From positions 1 through 8,660 of the forward strand of contig JANYIK010000069.1 in the NCBI GenBank assembly GCA_025362115.1: a stretch of 8,660 bases of DNA, written 5' to 3'. Every line of letters begins with the position of its first letter. The first letter of the stretch is position 1. Below the pieces are notes generated by a model. It saw only the letters and a program-made list of their open reading frames with translations, was not told the DNA's origin and made no database searches. Both the position numbers and the translations under genes were made by a program. The stretch comes from Methylophilaceae bacterium (GTDB taxonomy: Bacteria > Pseudomonadota > Gammaproteobacteria > Burkholderiales > Methylophilaceae). Shown piece by piece: positions 1 to 6,879 of the stretch.

Positions 1-960
1 ATGGGTGGTGGTTTTTACTACTATCTGCAATTGCTGGATCAGCCCCAATTCATCGCTGTTGCACCACGGCCACAGCCTATGCCGCCGACCAATAACGTAA
101 GCAATCCACCAACGCCCATGGCACCAGAGGCCGCGCCGATAACCCCAACACCGCCTGAACCCGTCGTTGCTGCCGAGCCGGTAAGCGCAGAACCCACCAA
201 AACCACGCCTAAAAAACCTGCGGAAAAAATAATGGAAGCGGCGGCTGCACCTTCGGTAGTAAGCGAAACGCCAGTAGAGGCGGCGCCTATGCCCAAACCG
301 ACGTCTAAAGCTAAACGCAGGGCGGCGGCGAACAAAGAAGATAATGCGGTGAAGGTAGACAAGCTACGCAAGGGAGAACCTGCCGTAGATGCCACGCATA
401 TGGCCGCTTACCAAGCTTATGAAGCAGGTGACGATGCCGCGGCGAATCGCTTGTATAGGCAAGTTCTGCAAACTGACCCGCGTAATGTGGATGCTTGGCT
501 AGGCTTGGCGGCAGTGGCTGCACGCCAGGACAAAACCGATGAAGCCGCAGCACATTATCAGCACGCATTAGCGCTAGAGCCTCGCAACAGCACGGCACAA
601 GCCGGTTTGGTAGCTTTGCTGGGGCAAGCCAATCCGGTGGAGGCTGAGAGTCGCATCAAAACCCTCATCGCGCAACAGCCGGATGCTGCAAATCTGCACG
701 CGGCACTGGGCAATCTGTATGCCGACCAGAACCAATGGCCAAACGCCCAGCAAGCTTATTTCCAAGCGTTTAATCTGGATTCAAACAGCGCGGAATATGC
801 CTTTAACTTGGCGGTGAGCTTGGATCAATTGCGTAAGCCAGACTTGGCGCTTGATTATTATCAAAAAGCGCTGGTGTTGGCTGCCCGTCAAGGTGGGGCG
901 GTGGATAAAGCCGCGTTGGAATCGCGCATCAGCCAATTGCGTTCTGCATTAGGTAAATAG
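1..960 (+). CDS. TPR protein of the MshN type, probably 5'-truncated by the window edge
   Basis: The frame is open from the first base to TAG at 958-960. The first residues (MGGGFYYYLQLL) look like the end of a transmembrane anchor, so the ATG at base 1 is probably internal and the true start lies upstream. Residues about 20-130 form a Pro/Ala/Lys-rich linker. Residues about 132-319 are tetratricopeptide repeats, with typical helix pairs around AYQAYEAGDDAAANRLYRQV, AWLGLAAVAARQ and LHAALGNLYADQNQWPNAQQ, and one degenerate repeat near 200-230. This architecture (short cytoplasmic end, one membrane helix, extended linker, periplasmic TPR domain) is that of MshN. MshN lies just before mshE in MSHA pilus loci and is thought to help secretin or pilus assembly. 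The TPR fold is clear; the MshN assignment rests on architecture and on the ATPase gene that follows. Confidence 0.75.
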   Translation: MGGGFYYYLQLLDQPQFIAVAPRPQPMPPTNNVSNPPTPMAPEAAPITPTPPEPVVAAEPVSAEPTKTTPKKPAEKIMEAAAAPSVVSETPVEAAPMPKPTSKAKRRAAANKEDNAVKVDKLRKGEPAVDATHMAAYQAYEAGDDAAANRLYRQVLQTDPRNVDAWLGLAAVAARQDKTDEAAAHYQHALALEPRNSTAQAGLVALLGQANPVEAESRIKTLIAQQPDAANLHAALGNLYADQNQWPNAQQAYFQAFNLDSNSAEYAFNLAVSLDQLRKPDLALDYYQKALVLAARQGGAVDKAALESRISQLRSALGK

Positions 961-973
961 ACCTCCTTATATT

Positions 974-996
974 CCTTCCCCCTAACAGGGGGAAGG
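974..996. repeat. Perfect 9-bp GC-rich inverted repeat (hairpin) after the TPR gene
   Basis: The arms CCTTCCCCC (974-982) and GGGGGAAGG (988-996) are perfectly complementary around the 5-base loop TAACA. The hairpin starts 13 bases after the TPR gene's stop codon. No T-run follows it on either strand, so it is not a textbook intrinsic terminator. It may be an attenuator, an mRNA 3'-end stabiliser, or a copy of one of the short dispersed palindromes common in proteobacterial intergenic regions. The structure is seen directly; its role is unknown. Confidence 0.6.
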
Positions 997-1042
997 TGAA
1001 CACCACAGCAGCCTGCAAAGCCCTGTGCGCCTACATCACAAA

Positions 1043-1073
1043 CTGCCACCACTGCACCAAATTCAGGCATAAT
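1043..1073 (+). promoter_or_regulatory. Weak sigma70-like promoter candidate upstream of the ATPase gene
   Basis: CATAAT (1068-1073) matches the -10 consensus at five of six positions. CTGCCA (1043-1048) matches the -35 consensus at four of six, but the spacer is 19 bases, longer than optimal. This is the only gap over 100 bases between genes, so a promoter for the downstream genes is plausible here. Read-through from upstream is equally possible. Confidence 0.2.
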
Positions 1074-1111
1074 CAAGGTAATTTATTACACTTTGGTGAT
1101 GTCGCGCGCCC

Positions 1112-2818
1112 ATGTCTGAAGCCCGCAGAAAAATGCGCCTAGGCGATTTGATGGTGCAACAAGGTCTAATCTCTCAAGACCAGTTGCGTATCGCGCTGAT
1201 GGAGCAAGATCAGAACAACATCCCGCTGGGTCGCCAGCTGGTGCGCTTGGGCTTTGTCACCGAAGCGATGGTGCGCGACCTGGTGGCACATACCATAGGC
1301 CAAGAAAGCGTAGACCTCAACACTGTAATAGCTGATGCCGAGGCGCTGAAAATGGTGCCGGAAGACTTCGCCCGTCGCAACCACCTGCTCCCCATATCGT
1401 TTAACGACATATCGCAGACCTTGATTGTCGGTATGGCCGACATGTTCAACGTAGTGGCGCTGGATCAGCTTCGTGCGATGTTGGGTGGACAGATTCAGGT
1501 GCAGCCGATGCTGGCAAGCGAGGCGCAGCTCGAAGAGAGCATGGACCAGTTTTACGGTTACGAGCTCTCGGTTGACGGTATCTTGCGCGAAATCGAGACT
1601 GGTGAGATTGACTATTCCAGCTTGCAAAACGCGGGCGGTGACGAATACACGCAGCCAGTGGTACGTTTGGTCGGTGCGCTGTTGATGGATGCGGTTAAGC
1701 GCGGTGCTTCTGACATTCACTTTGAGCCGGAATTCGCTTTTTTGCGCGTTCGCTACCGCATAGACGGAGTACTACAACAAATTCGTAGCTTGCACAAAAG
1801 CTATTGGCCGGGAATCGCGGTACGTCTGAAAGTAGTGAGCGGCATGGACATCGCCGAAACACGTGCGCCGCAAGATGGTCGTCTGGGCATCACTGTTGGC
1901 GGCCGCAGCATTGACTTCCGCGTTGCCAGCCACCCCACGATACATGGTGAAAACATTGTGTTGCGCGTACTGGATCGTGAAAAATCCATTATCCCGATGG
2001 AACGTATGGGTTTGCGACCTGAGGTTTTGGAACTGCTCAAAGTCATGATGTCACGACCTGAAGGTATATTGTTGGTGACTGGTCCTACTGGTAGCGGTAA
2101 AACTACCACGCTATATTCGTTACTGTCATACGTGAATACCGAATCGGTCAATATCATGACCCTGGAAGACCCTGTGGAATACCCGGTCACACTGATGCGC
2201 CAAACTTCGGTGAGCGAAGCCAACAAGATTGATTTTGGCAATGGCATACGTTCTATCATGCGCCAAGATCCGGACATCATTCTGGTGGGCGAAATGCGCG
2301 ACCATGAAACCTGTGAAATGGCTTTCCGTGCAGCCATGACCGGCCACCAAGTGTTTTCAACGCTGCACACTAATTCTGCGCTCGGCACCTTCCCGCGTTT
2401 GGCTGATATTGGTATTTCAGCGGATATTATGGCGGGCAACATTATTGGCATCATCGCCCAGCGCTTGGTACGTACGCTCTGCCAATACTGCAAAGAAGCC
2501 TATGACCCCAGTGCCGAAGAGCGGCGCGTTTTGGGCTTAAAGCCCAGTGAAACCACCAAAATCTATCGTAATGTGGGTTGCAAACGCTGTGGCTATAGCG
2601 GCTATAAAGGCCGGATTGCCTTGCTAGAAATACTGCGTATCAATAACAAGCTGGATTCGCTCATCGCGCGCCGTGCCCATATGGACGAGTTACGTGAAAT
2701 CGCCATCACTCAAGGTTTTGTAACCTTGGCCGACGACGGCATACGCCGCGTCATTGAAGGCTATACCAGCATAGAAGAAGTGGGTCGCGTGGTTGACCTC
2801 ACCAGTAAACTTGCTTAA
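1112..2818 (+). CDS. mshE: Type IV pilus/type II secretion assembly ATPase, MshE subtype with cyclic di-GMP-binding domain
   Basis: This is a hexameric cytoplasmic ATPase that powers pilin polymerisation with the platform protein encoded next. Residues 9-32 match the MshEN cyclic di-GMP motif: R9, LG at 10-11, G18, L25, L29 and Q32. A second, less complete half follows at 38-61 (LG 39-40, LV 43-44, G47, V49). The catalytic core has Walker A GPTGSGKT (324-331, Lys330), an Asp box around LEDPVEY (351-357), Walker B ending at Glu394 within DPDIILVGEMRD, and a His box TGHQVFSTLHTN (410-421). Two CxxC pairs (457/460 and 490/493) form the zinc-binding tetracysteine motif of assembly ATPases, which PilT-type retraction ATPases lack. 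At 568 residues it has the usual length. An in-frame TGA at 1097-1099 sits just upstream, so ATG 1112 is the first ATG; the only Shine-Dalgarno-like GGTGAT (1095-1100) is weak and distant. mshG follows 15 bases later. Confidence 0.95.
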   Translation: MSEARRKMRLGDLMVQQGLISQDQLRIALMEQDQNNIPLGRQLVRLGFVTEAMVRDLVAHTIGQESVDLNTVIADAEALKMVPEDFARRNHLLPISFNDISQTLIVGMADMFNVVALDQLRAMLGGQIQVQPMLASEAQLEESMDQFYGYELSVDGILREIETGEIDYSSLQNAGGDEYTQPVVRLVGALLMDAVKRGASDIHFEPEFAFLRVRYRIDGVLQQIRSLHKSYWPGIAVRLKVVSGMDIAETRAPQDGRLGITVGGRSIDFRVASHPTIHGENIVLRVLDREKSIIPMERMGLRPEVLELLKVMMSRPEGILLVTGPTGSGKTTTLYSLLSYVNTESVNIMTLEDPVEYPVTLMRQTSVSEANKIDFGNGIRSIMRQDPDIILVGEMRDHETCEMAFRAAMTGHQVFSTLHTNSALGTFPRLADIGISADIMAGNIIGIIAQRLVRTLCQYCKEAYDPSAEERRVLGLKPSETTKIYRNVGCKRCGYSGYKGRIALLEILRINNKLDSLIARRAHMDELREIAITQGFVTLADDGIRRVIEGYTSIEEVGRVVDLTSKLA

Positions 2819-2833
2819 GGGAAACATCAGCTC

Positions 2834-4039
2834 ATGCCGGTCTTTATCTACAAAGCGGTAAATCAAGATGGCAAGCCTGCTCAAGGGCAAATGGACGCTC
2901 TGAACGAGATTGATCTGGAATTACGCCTCAAGCGCATGGGTGTTGACCTGATTACCGCCAAAGAAGCCAGTAAGCGCCAAAAAATGTTCGGTGGCGCAAA
3001 AATCAAGTTGGAAGAGTTGGTTGCGTTTGCATTTCAAATGGGGCAACTCACGCGCGCGGGTGTTCCTATGTTGGAAGCACTGGCAGAGCTGCGAGATAGC
3101 ACACCTAACCCAAGTTTTCGCGAAGTGGTCAGCGGCCTGGTATCTGGGGTAGAGGGTGGCCAGATGCTATCTCAAGCCATGGAAGAACACCCCAAAGTGT
3201 TCACCAATGTATTTCTTAGTTTGGTCAGGGCAGGTGAACAAACTGGGCAACTCACTGAAGTATTCGACAATTTAGCTAACACGCTACAGTGGCAACAAGA
3301 GCTTATCGCCAAAGCTAAAAAACTCATCGCCTACCCCATGTTTGTGCTGACCGTAGTGCTGGGCGCTACTACCTTTTTGATGACTTACCTTGTGCCACAA
3401 ATGGCGGTATTTCTTAAAAACCTGGGGCAAACCCTGCCGCTACAAACCCGTTTTGTGATGGCTGTCTCCGATGCCTTAGTGAATTACTGGTGGGCATTTA
3501 TTTTAGTGCCTACCATCATCGGCATGAGCATCGTCATCACCCTTAAACAAAGCGCGTCTGCACGTTATAAATTTGATTACCTCAAGCTCAATTTGCCGAT
3601 TACCGGAGATATACTTAAGAAAATCATCATGGCGCGGTTTGCACGCTATTTTGCGCTGATGTATCAAACCGGGATTCCGATATTGGATGCCATCAAAACT
3701 TGCGAAGGTATCGTGGATAATCAAGTGGTTGCAGACAGCCTAAGCCGTGCACACCAGCAAATCAGCGGCGGTGAGCAAATGAGTGAGAGTTTTCATGGCA
3801 CCGGTATGTTTCCGCCTATGGTGGTACGCATGATTAAAATGGGGGAAAGCACCGGTGCGCTGGATAAATCCTTGCTCAATGTGGCCTATCTGTACAACCG
3901 CGACGTGAATGACTCTATAGACAAAATGCTGTCTTTAATTGAGCCTGCGCTGACTGTGGTGCTGGGTGGTATATTGGGGTTGATTATGTTTGCTGTGCTG
4001 GGCCCAGTGTATGATTCCTTTAGTAAAATGCACTTTTAG
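2834..4039 (+). CDS. mshG: Inner-membrane platform protein, GspF/PilC/MshG family
   Basis: This polytopic protein is the platform on which the assembly ATPase acts to lift pilins out of the inner membrane. It opens with the family's short N-terminal segment (FIYKAVNQDGKPAQGQMDA) and then has two T2SSF domains of the same fold. Each carries the hallmark GExTGxL turn: GEQTGQL at 134-140 and GESTGAL at 337-343. Membrane segments are predicted at about 167-187, 219-237 and 372-392, the standard three-helix topology. Length (401 residues) is normal. The start is supported by AAGGGA at 2817-2822, which overlaps the mshE stop codon and lies 11 bases before the ATG. MshG is preferred over PilC or GspF because of the MshE-type ATPase immediately upstream. 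Confidence 0.93.
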   Translation: MPVFIYKAVNQDGKPAQGQMDALNEIDLELRLKRMGVDLITAKEASKRQKMFGGAKIKLEELVAFAFQMGQLTRAGVPMLEALAELRDSTPNPSFREVVSGLVSGVEGGQMLSQAMEEHPKVFTNVFLSLVRAGEQTGQLTEVFDNLANTLQWQQELIAKAKKLIAYPMFVLTVVLGATTFLMTYLVPQMAVFLKNLGQTLPLQTRFVMAVSDALVNYWWAFILVPTIIGMSIVITLKQSASARYKFDYLKLNLPITGDILKKIIMARFARYFALMYQTGIPILDAIKTCEGIVDNQVVADSLSRAHQQISGGEQMSESFHGTGMFPPMVVRMIKMGESTGALDKSLLNVAYLYNRDVNDSIDKMLSLIEPALTVVLGGILGLIMFAVLGPVYDSFSKMHF

Positions 4040-4050
4040 CCTGGTTAAAA

Positions 4051-5673
4051 ATGCTATCTAAAATCATTCTCAGTGTGAGTTCCAAACAAGCCACCGCCGG
4101 TCTGTGGCGCATGGGGCGTTTTGTTTCTTGCACACAGTTCACCAATGATGAGGCCGGCCTTGCTAAATATCGGCTGTTTATCACCAGTCGTCCTAATACG
4201 CCGATACACATCATTGTTGACGCAGTTGAAGAAGACTACCGGATGGAAGTCATGCCACATAGCGGTGGCGCGGCGCGCACTCAAATGCTGCAACGCAAGC
4301 TGGGGCAGTTGTACCGCAACAATAACTACCGCACCGCCCAGTTTTTAGGCCGCGACACAGACAAACGCCGCGACGACCGTATTTTAATGATGGCGTTGAC
4401 TAATTCTGATTCGCTCACCCCTTGGGTGAGCATCCTGGAACAGTTAGAGTCCCCGATTGCAGGCGTGTATCTGCTGCCTATGGTCAGCCAACTATTAGTT
4501 AAAACGCTCAAACTCAAAGAACCAAATTTGCTGGTGATGAGTCGCCAAACGGCCGGCTTACGCCTGAGTTACTTTTCCGAACAACAATTGCGCTTAAGCC
4601 GCATCACACCGTTGGCAGGTGTTGACGAAGAAAAAATCCAGCAGCTCTATTTGAGCGAAACAGAAAGAACACGGCTTTACCTGATTAGCTTGCGCATGCT
4701 CACCCGCGAAACCTTGGTACATCTGGTTTACTCGTGCATAGAATCGCCATCTGGCGATTTAGCAACACAACTGGAAGCCACGCAAGGCATTACTTGCGAA
4801 ATCATTCCCCCAGCAACGCTCGCCAAGCGTGTTGGGCTAAGTTTATCGGTATTAACGCGCTATCCGGATTTACTGCACATGCACATGCTGGCAAAAGGCC
4901 AGATGCGCAGCAATTTAATCCCTAATACGCTGTTAAAAAGCCATCAATTACTGCTTACGCGCTTCGGGCTTAATATCACCAGCATCGCCGCTGTCAGCAT
5001 CGCCGCATTGCTTGCAATGAATAGCCTATGGAGTTCGATAGACATCAAAAACCAAACCAAACAAGCCGCAACCCAAACGCAAATACAAGAAAATCTTTAC
5101 CGCGCTGTTTCCAACAGCTTTACTAAAACCCCAGTCCCTGGCGCTGAGTTAAAAGTAGCGGCAGAACTCGCGCAAAAATTTGACGATCCCAACCAAAACC
5201 CGCAACGGCTAATGGTTTTTATCAGCCAAGCGCTTGATGTGCAGCCCGAAATCTCCGTCCGACGCATACGCTGGACACAAACTGAAGATCCCAAATTTGT
5301 TGATACCAACAGTCTGCATAAAGACACCAAAGCTACGTCTAATGCCCCGGGGCAAGCCGTGGTTGCTCCTCCCCCTAAACCGCCTAGCGGCTTGTATGAA
5401 ATTGGTTTTATGGATGGTGAAATCAAAAATTTCGCTGGCGACTACCGTGCTGCTCAAACCAGCGTGGAAGCATTGGCTGAAAATTTGCGGAAAAACAAAG
5501 AAGTGGCGCAAGTCACTATCTTGACGCAACCCGTGAACACCAGCTCACATGTGTCGCTGCAAGGCAGCACCTTAGATGACAACACGCAACAACAGGAACC
5601 CGCGCAGTTTCAGTTACGTCTGTTTCTAAAGCCCGTAGTAAAAGTCTTACCTAAGCCGGTGCAACCATCATGA
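4051..5673 (+). CDS. Bitopic assembly-platform protein, probably GspL-like or a PilM-PilN-type fusion (MshI position)
   Basis: I do not recognise this by strong motifs; the assignment rests on topology and position. Residues 1 to about 295 form a soluble, presumably cytoplasmic domain with alternating beta and alpha character. One transmembrane helix follows at about 307-327 (LNITSIAAVSIAALLAMNSLW). Then come a Gln/Thr/Ala-rich, likely coiled segment (about 330-360) and a periplasmic domain of about 170 residues, interrupted by a Pro-rich loop (APPPKPP, 439-445) and ending in a Pro-rich tail. This layout matches GspL (actin-like cytoplasmic domain, helix, ferredoxin-like domain) or PilM and PilN in one chain. 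The next two genes have PilO-like and MshK/PilP-like features, giving the expected L-M-C or N-O-P order. No actin-type nucleotide-binding motif is obvious. ATG 4051 lies 11 bases after mshG without a good Shine-Dalgarno site. The stop overlaps the next start (ATGA at 5670-5673). Confidence 0.7.
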   Translation: MLSKIILSVSSKQATAGLWRMGRFVSCTQFTNDEAGLAKYRLFITSRPNTPIHIIVDAVEEDYRMEVMPHSGGAARTQMLQRKLGQLYRNNNYRTAQFLGRDTDKRRDDRILMMALTNSDSLTPWVSILEQLESPIAGVYLLPMVSQLLVKTLKLKEPNLLVMSRQTAGLRLSYFSEQQLRLSRITPLAGVDEEKIQQLYLSETERTRLYLISLRMLTRETLVHLVYSCIESPSGDLATQLEATQGITCEIIPPATLAKRVGLSLSVLTRYPDLLHMHMLAKGQMRSNLIPNTLLKSHQLLLTRFGLNITSIAAVSIAALLAMNSLWSSIDIKNQTKQAATQTQIQENLYRAVSNSFTKTPVPGAELKVAAELAQKFDDPNQNPQRLMVFISQALDVQPEISVRRIRWTQTEDPKFVDTNSLHKDTKATSNAPGQAVVAPPPKPPSGLYEIGFMDGEIKNFAGDYRAAQTSVEALAENLRKNKEVAQVTILTQPVNTSSHVSLQGSTLDDNTQQQEPAQFQLRLFLKPVVKVLPKPVQPS

Positions 5674-6278
5674 ACTTCGCCGTAGCCGATTTACGCAAGC
5701 TGCAAATACCGCTGGTTACACTGCTGGTGGCGCTGGTGTTTGCTTGGTTCGTGGTCGCCAGCGCCAACAATCGTGAAACTAAAGCGCGAGAAGCGTTGCA
5801 AACGCAGCAGGCAGAGCTAGACAAAGCGCGGCAACAGTATCAATCATCCGGCACCGAAAAAGAAAGCATCACCAAATATCTGCCAATTTATCAAGCGCTG
5901 ATTAAGCGCGGCTTTATTGGCGAAGAACAGCGCCTGGATTGGATTACTGACCTGCGCAACGTCAACCAAAAATACAAACTTTTTGGTGTGAGCTACGACA
6001 TTGCCACACAAGAAGACTACAAGCCCAAATTTCCAGTCAGCGCCGGTAGCTTCAAATTGCATCGCTCGGTGATGAAGCTTACCCTTGCTATGCTGCACGA
6101 AGAAGACTTATTTACGCTACTCACCGCCTTGCCCGGCGAATCTAACCCGCCCTTCATGCCGCGTGATTGTGCTATTACACAGACCAATAGCAATCCACGC
6201 GGTAAATTCGAGCCCAACCTGAATGCGGTGTGCGAGATAGACTGGCTCACACTCGCTGAACCAAAGGCCACGCCATGA
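5670..6278 (+). CDS. PilO/GspM/MshJ-like inner-membrane assembly protein
   Basis: A short cytoplasmic start (MNFAVADLRKLQ) precedes one transmembrane helix at about 13-31. A charged, coiled-coil-like stretch follows at about 35-60 (RETKAREALQTQQAELDKAR). The rest, to residue 202, has the size of the periplasmic ferredoxin-like domain of PilO/GspM proteins. These proteins pair with PilN or GspL to link the platform to the secretin. Cys167 and Cys188, the only cysteines, lie in the periplasmic domain and could form a disulfide. The start overlaps the upstream stop by ATGA (5670-5673), and the stop overlaps the next start by ATGA (6275-6278), so the three genes are probably translationally coupled. 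Sequence identity to PilO is weak by eye; the call relies on architecture and gene order. Confidence 0.75.
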   Translation: MNFAVADLRKLQIPLVTLLVALVFAWFVVASANNRETKAREALQTQQAELDKARQQYQSSGTEKESITKYLPIYQALIKRGFIGEEQRLDWITDLRNVNQKYKLFGVSYDIATQEDYKPKFPVSAGSFKLHRSVMKLTLAMLHEEDLFTLLTALPGESNPPFMPRDCAITQTNSNPRGKFEPNLNAVCEIDWLTLAEPKATP

Positions 6279-6868
6279 AGTATTTACTGCTCATCATCGC
6301 TACGCTGCCCTCTCTCGCAAACGCCGAGGAACAAACTCATATGGGGCGCTTATTCTTTACCCCGAATGATCGCGCCACGATGAACGTGATACGCAAAAAT
6401 AGCAAAGCACCGGATAAAGTGATTAAGGCCGAAGACATCAGCAAAGATGATGATGTGGTGACCGAGCAACAAGCGCCTGTCGCTATCAGACCCGTCATCA
6501 TGAATGGCTATATCAGCCGTAGCGATGGCAAAAACACGCTGTGGATTAACGACCGTGCGGTCACAGAAAAAACCGCCGCTGGCGAAGTAAACGTGGGTCA
6601 ACTCAACAAAAATCAAGTTAAGGTCACCGTAAACAAAAACAAATCCGCCAACCTGAAACCCGGCCAAGTATATGACCCCAACACTGGCAAAATCTACAAC
6701 CACCTGAGCGAAGCACCAAAACCAGTGATGGAAGAAGCGGAGCCGGAATCGGCAATAGACAAAGTAAGCAAAACCTTAGGCTTGGACGAGCTGAAGAAAA
6801 AAGCCAGTGAACTGGTTGACGCGTTATCTCCCAAAGCAAGCACAGCAGCTACTACAACAGAAAAATAG
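6275..6868 (+). CDS. Periplasmic MshK/PilP/GspC-like assembly protein with Sec signal peptide
   Basis: A Sec signal peptide is clear: MKYLLLIIATLPSLANA, with predicted signal peptidase I cleavage after Ala17. There is no lipobox cysteine, whereas PilP proteins are usually lipoproteins. The core at about 72-133 contains NGYISRSDGKNTLWINDRAV (77-96), a beta-rich pattern like the small homology region of MshK, PilP and GspC that contacts the secretin. A Pro/Glu linker and an amphipathic, Lys-rich helix (about 157-182) follow, then an Ala/Thr-rich tail ending in TEK. Position after the PilO-like gene with an ATGA overlap fits the MshI-J-K or PilN-O-P order. The signal peptide is certain enough to rely on. 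The family is moderate, since the region is short and no secretin gene is in view. Confidence 0.7.
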   Translation: MKYLLLIIATLPSLANAEEQTHMGRLFFTPNDRATMNVIRKNSKAPDKVIKAEDISKDDDVVTEQQAPVAIRPVIMNGYISRSDGKNTLWINDRAVTEKTAAGEVNVGQLNKNQVKVTVNKNKSANLKPGQVYDPNTGKIYNHLSEAPKPVMEEAEPESAIDKVSKTLGLDELKKKASELVDALSPKASTAATTTEK

Positions 6869-6879
6869 CTCTTAACTTC

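Noticed and set aside
1..3. ATG at the first base as the true start of the TPR gene
   Set aside because: The codons that follow look like the end of a membrane helix, so this Met is more likely internal. The upstream sequence is not available to decide.
39..395. Antisense open frame of 118 codons opposite the TPR gene
   Set aside because: It mirrors the Pro/Ala-rich linker of the sense gene, giving a low-complexity Gly/Ala/Val product with no recognisable domain. It is a compositional shadow.
1801..2493. Antisense open frame of 230 codons opposite the ATPase gene
   Set aside because: The sense strand encodes an intact, motif-complete ATPase here. The antisense product has no recognisable motif or ribosome-binding site.
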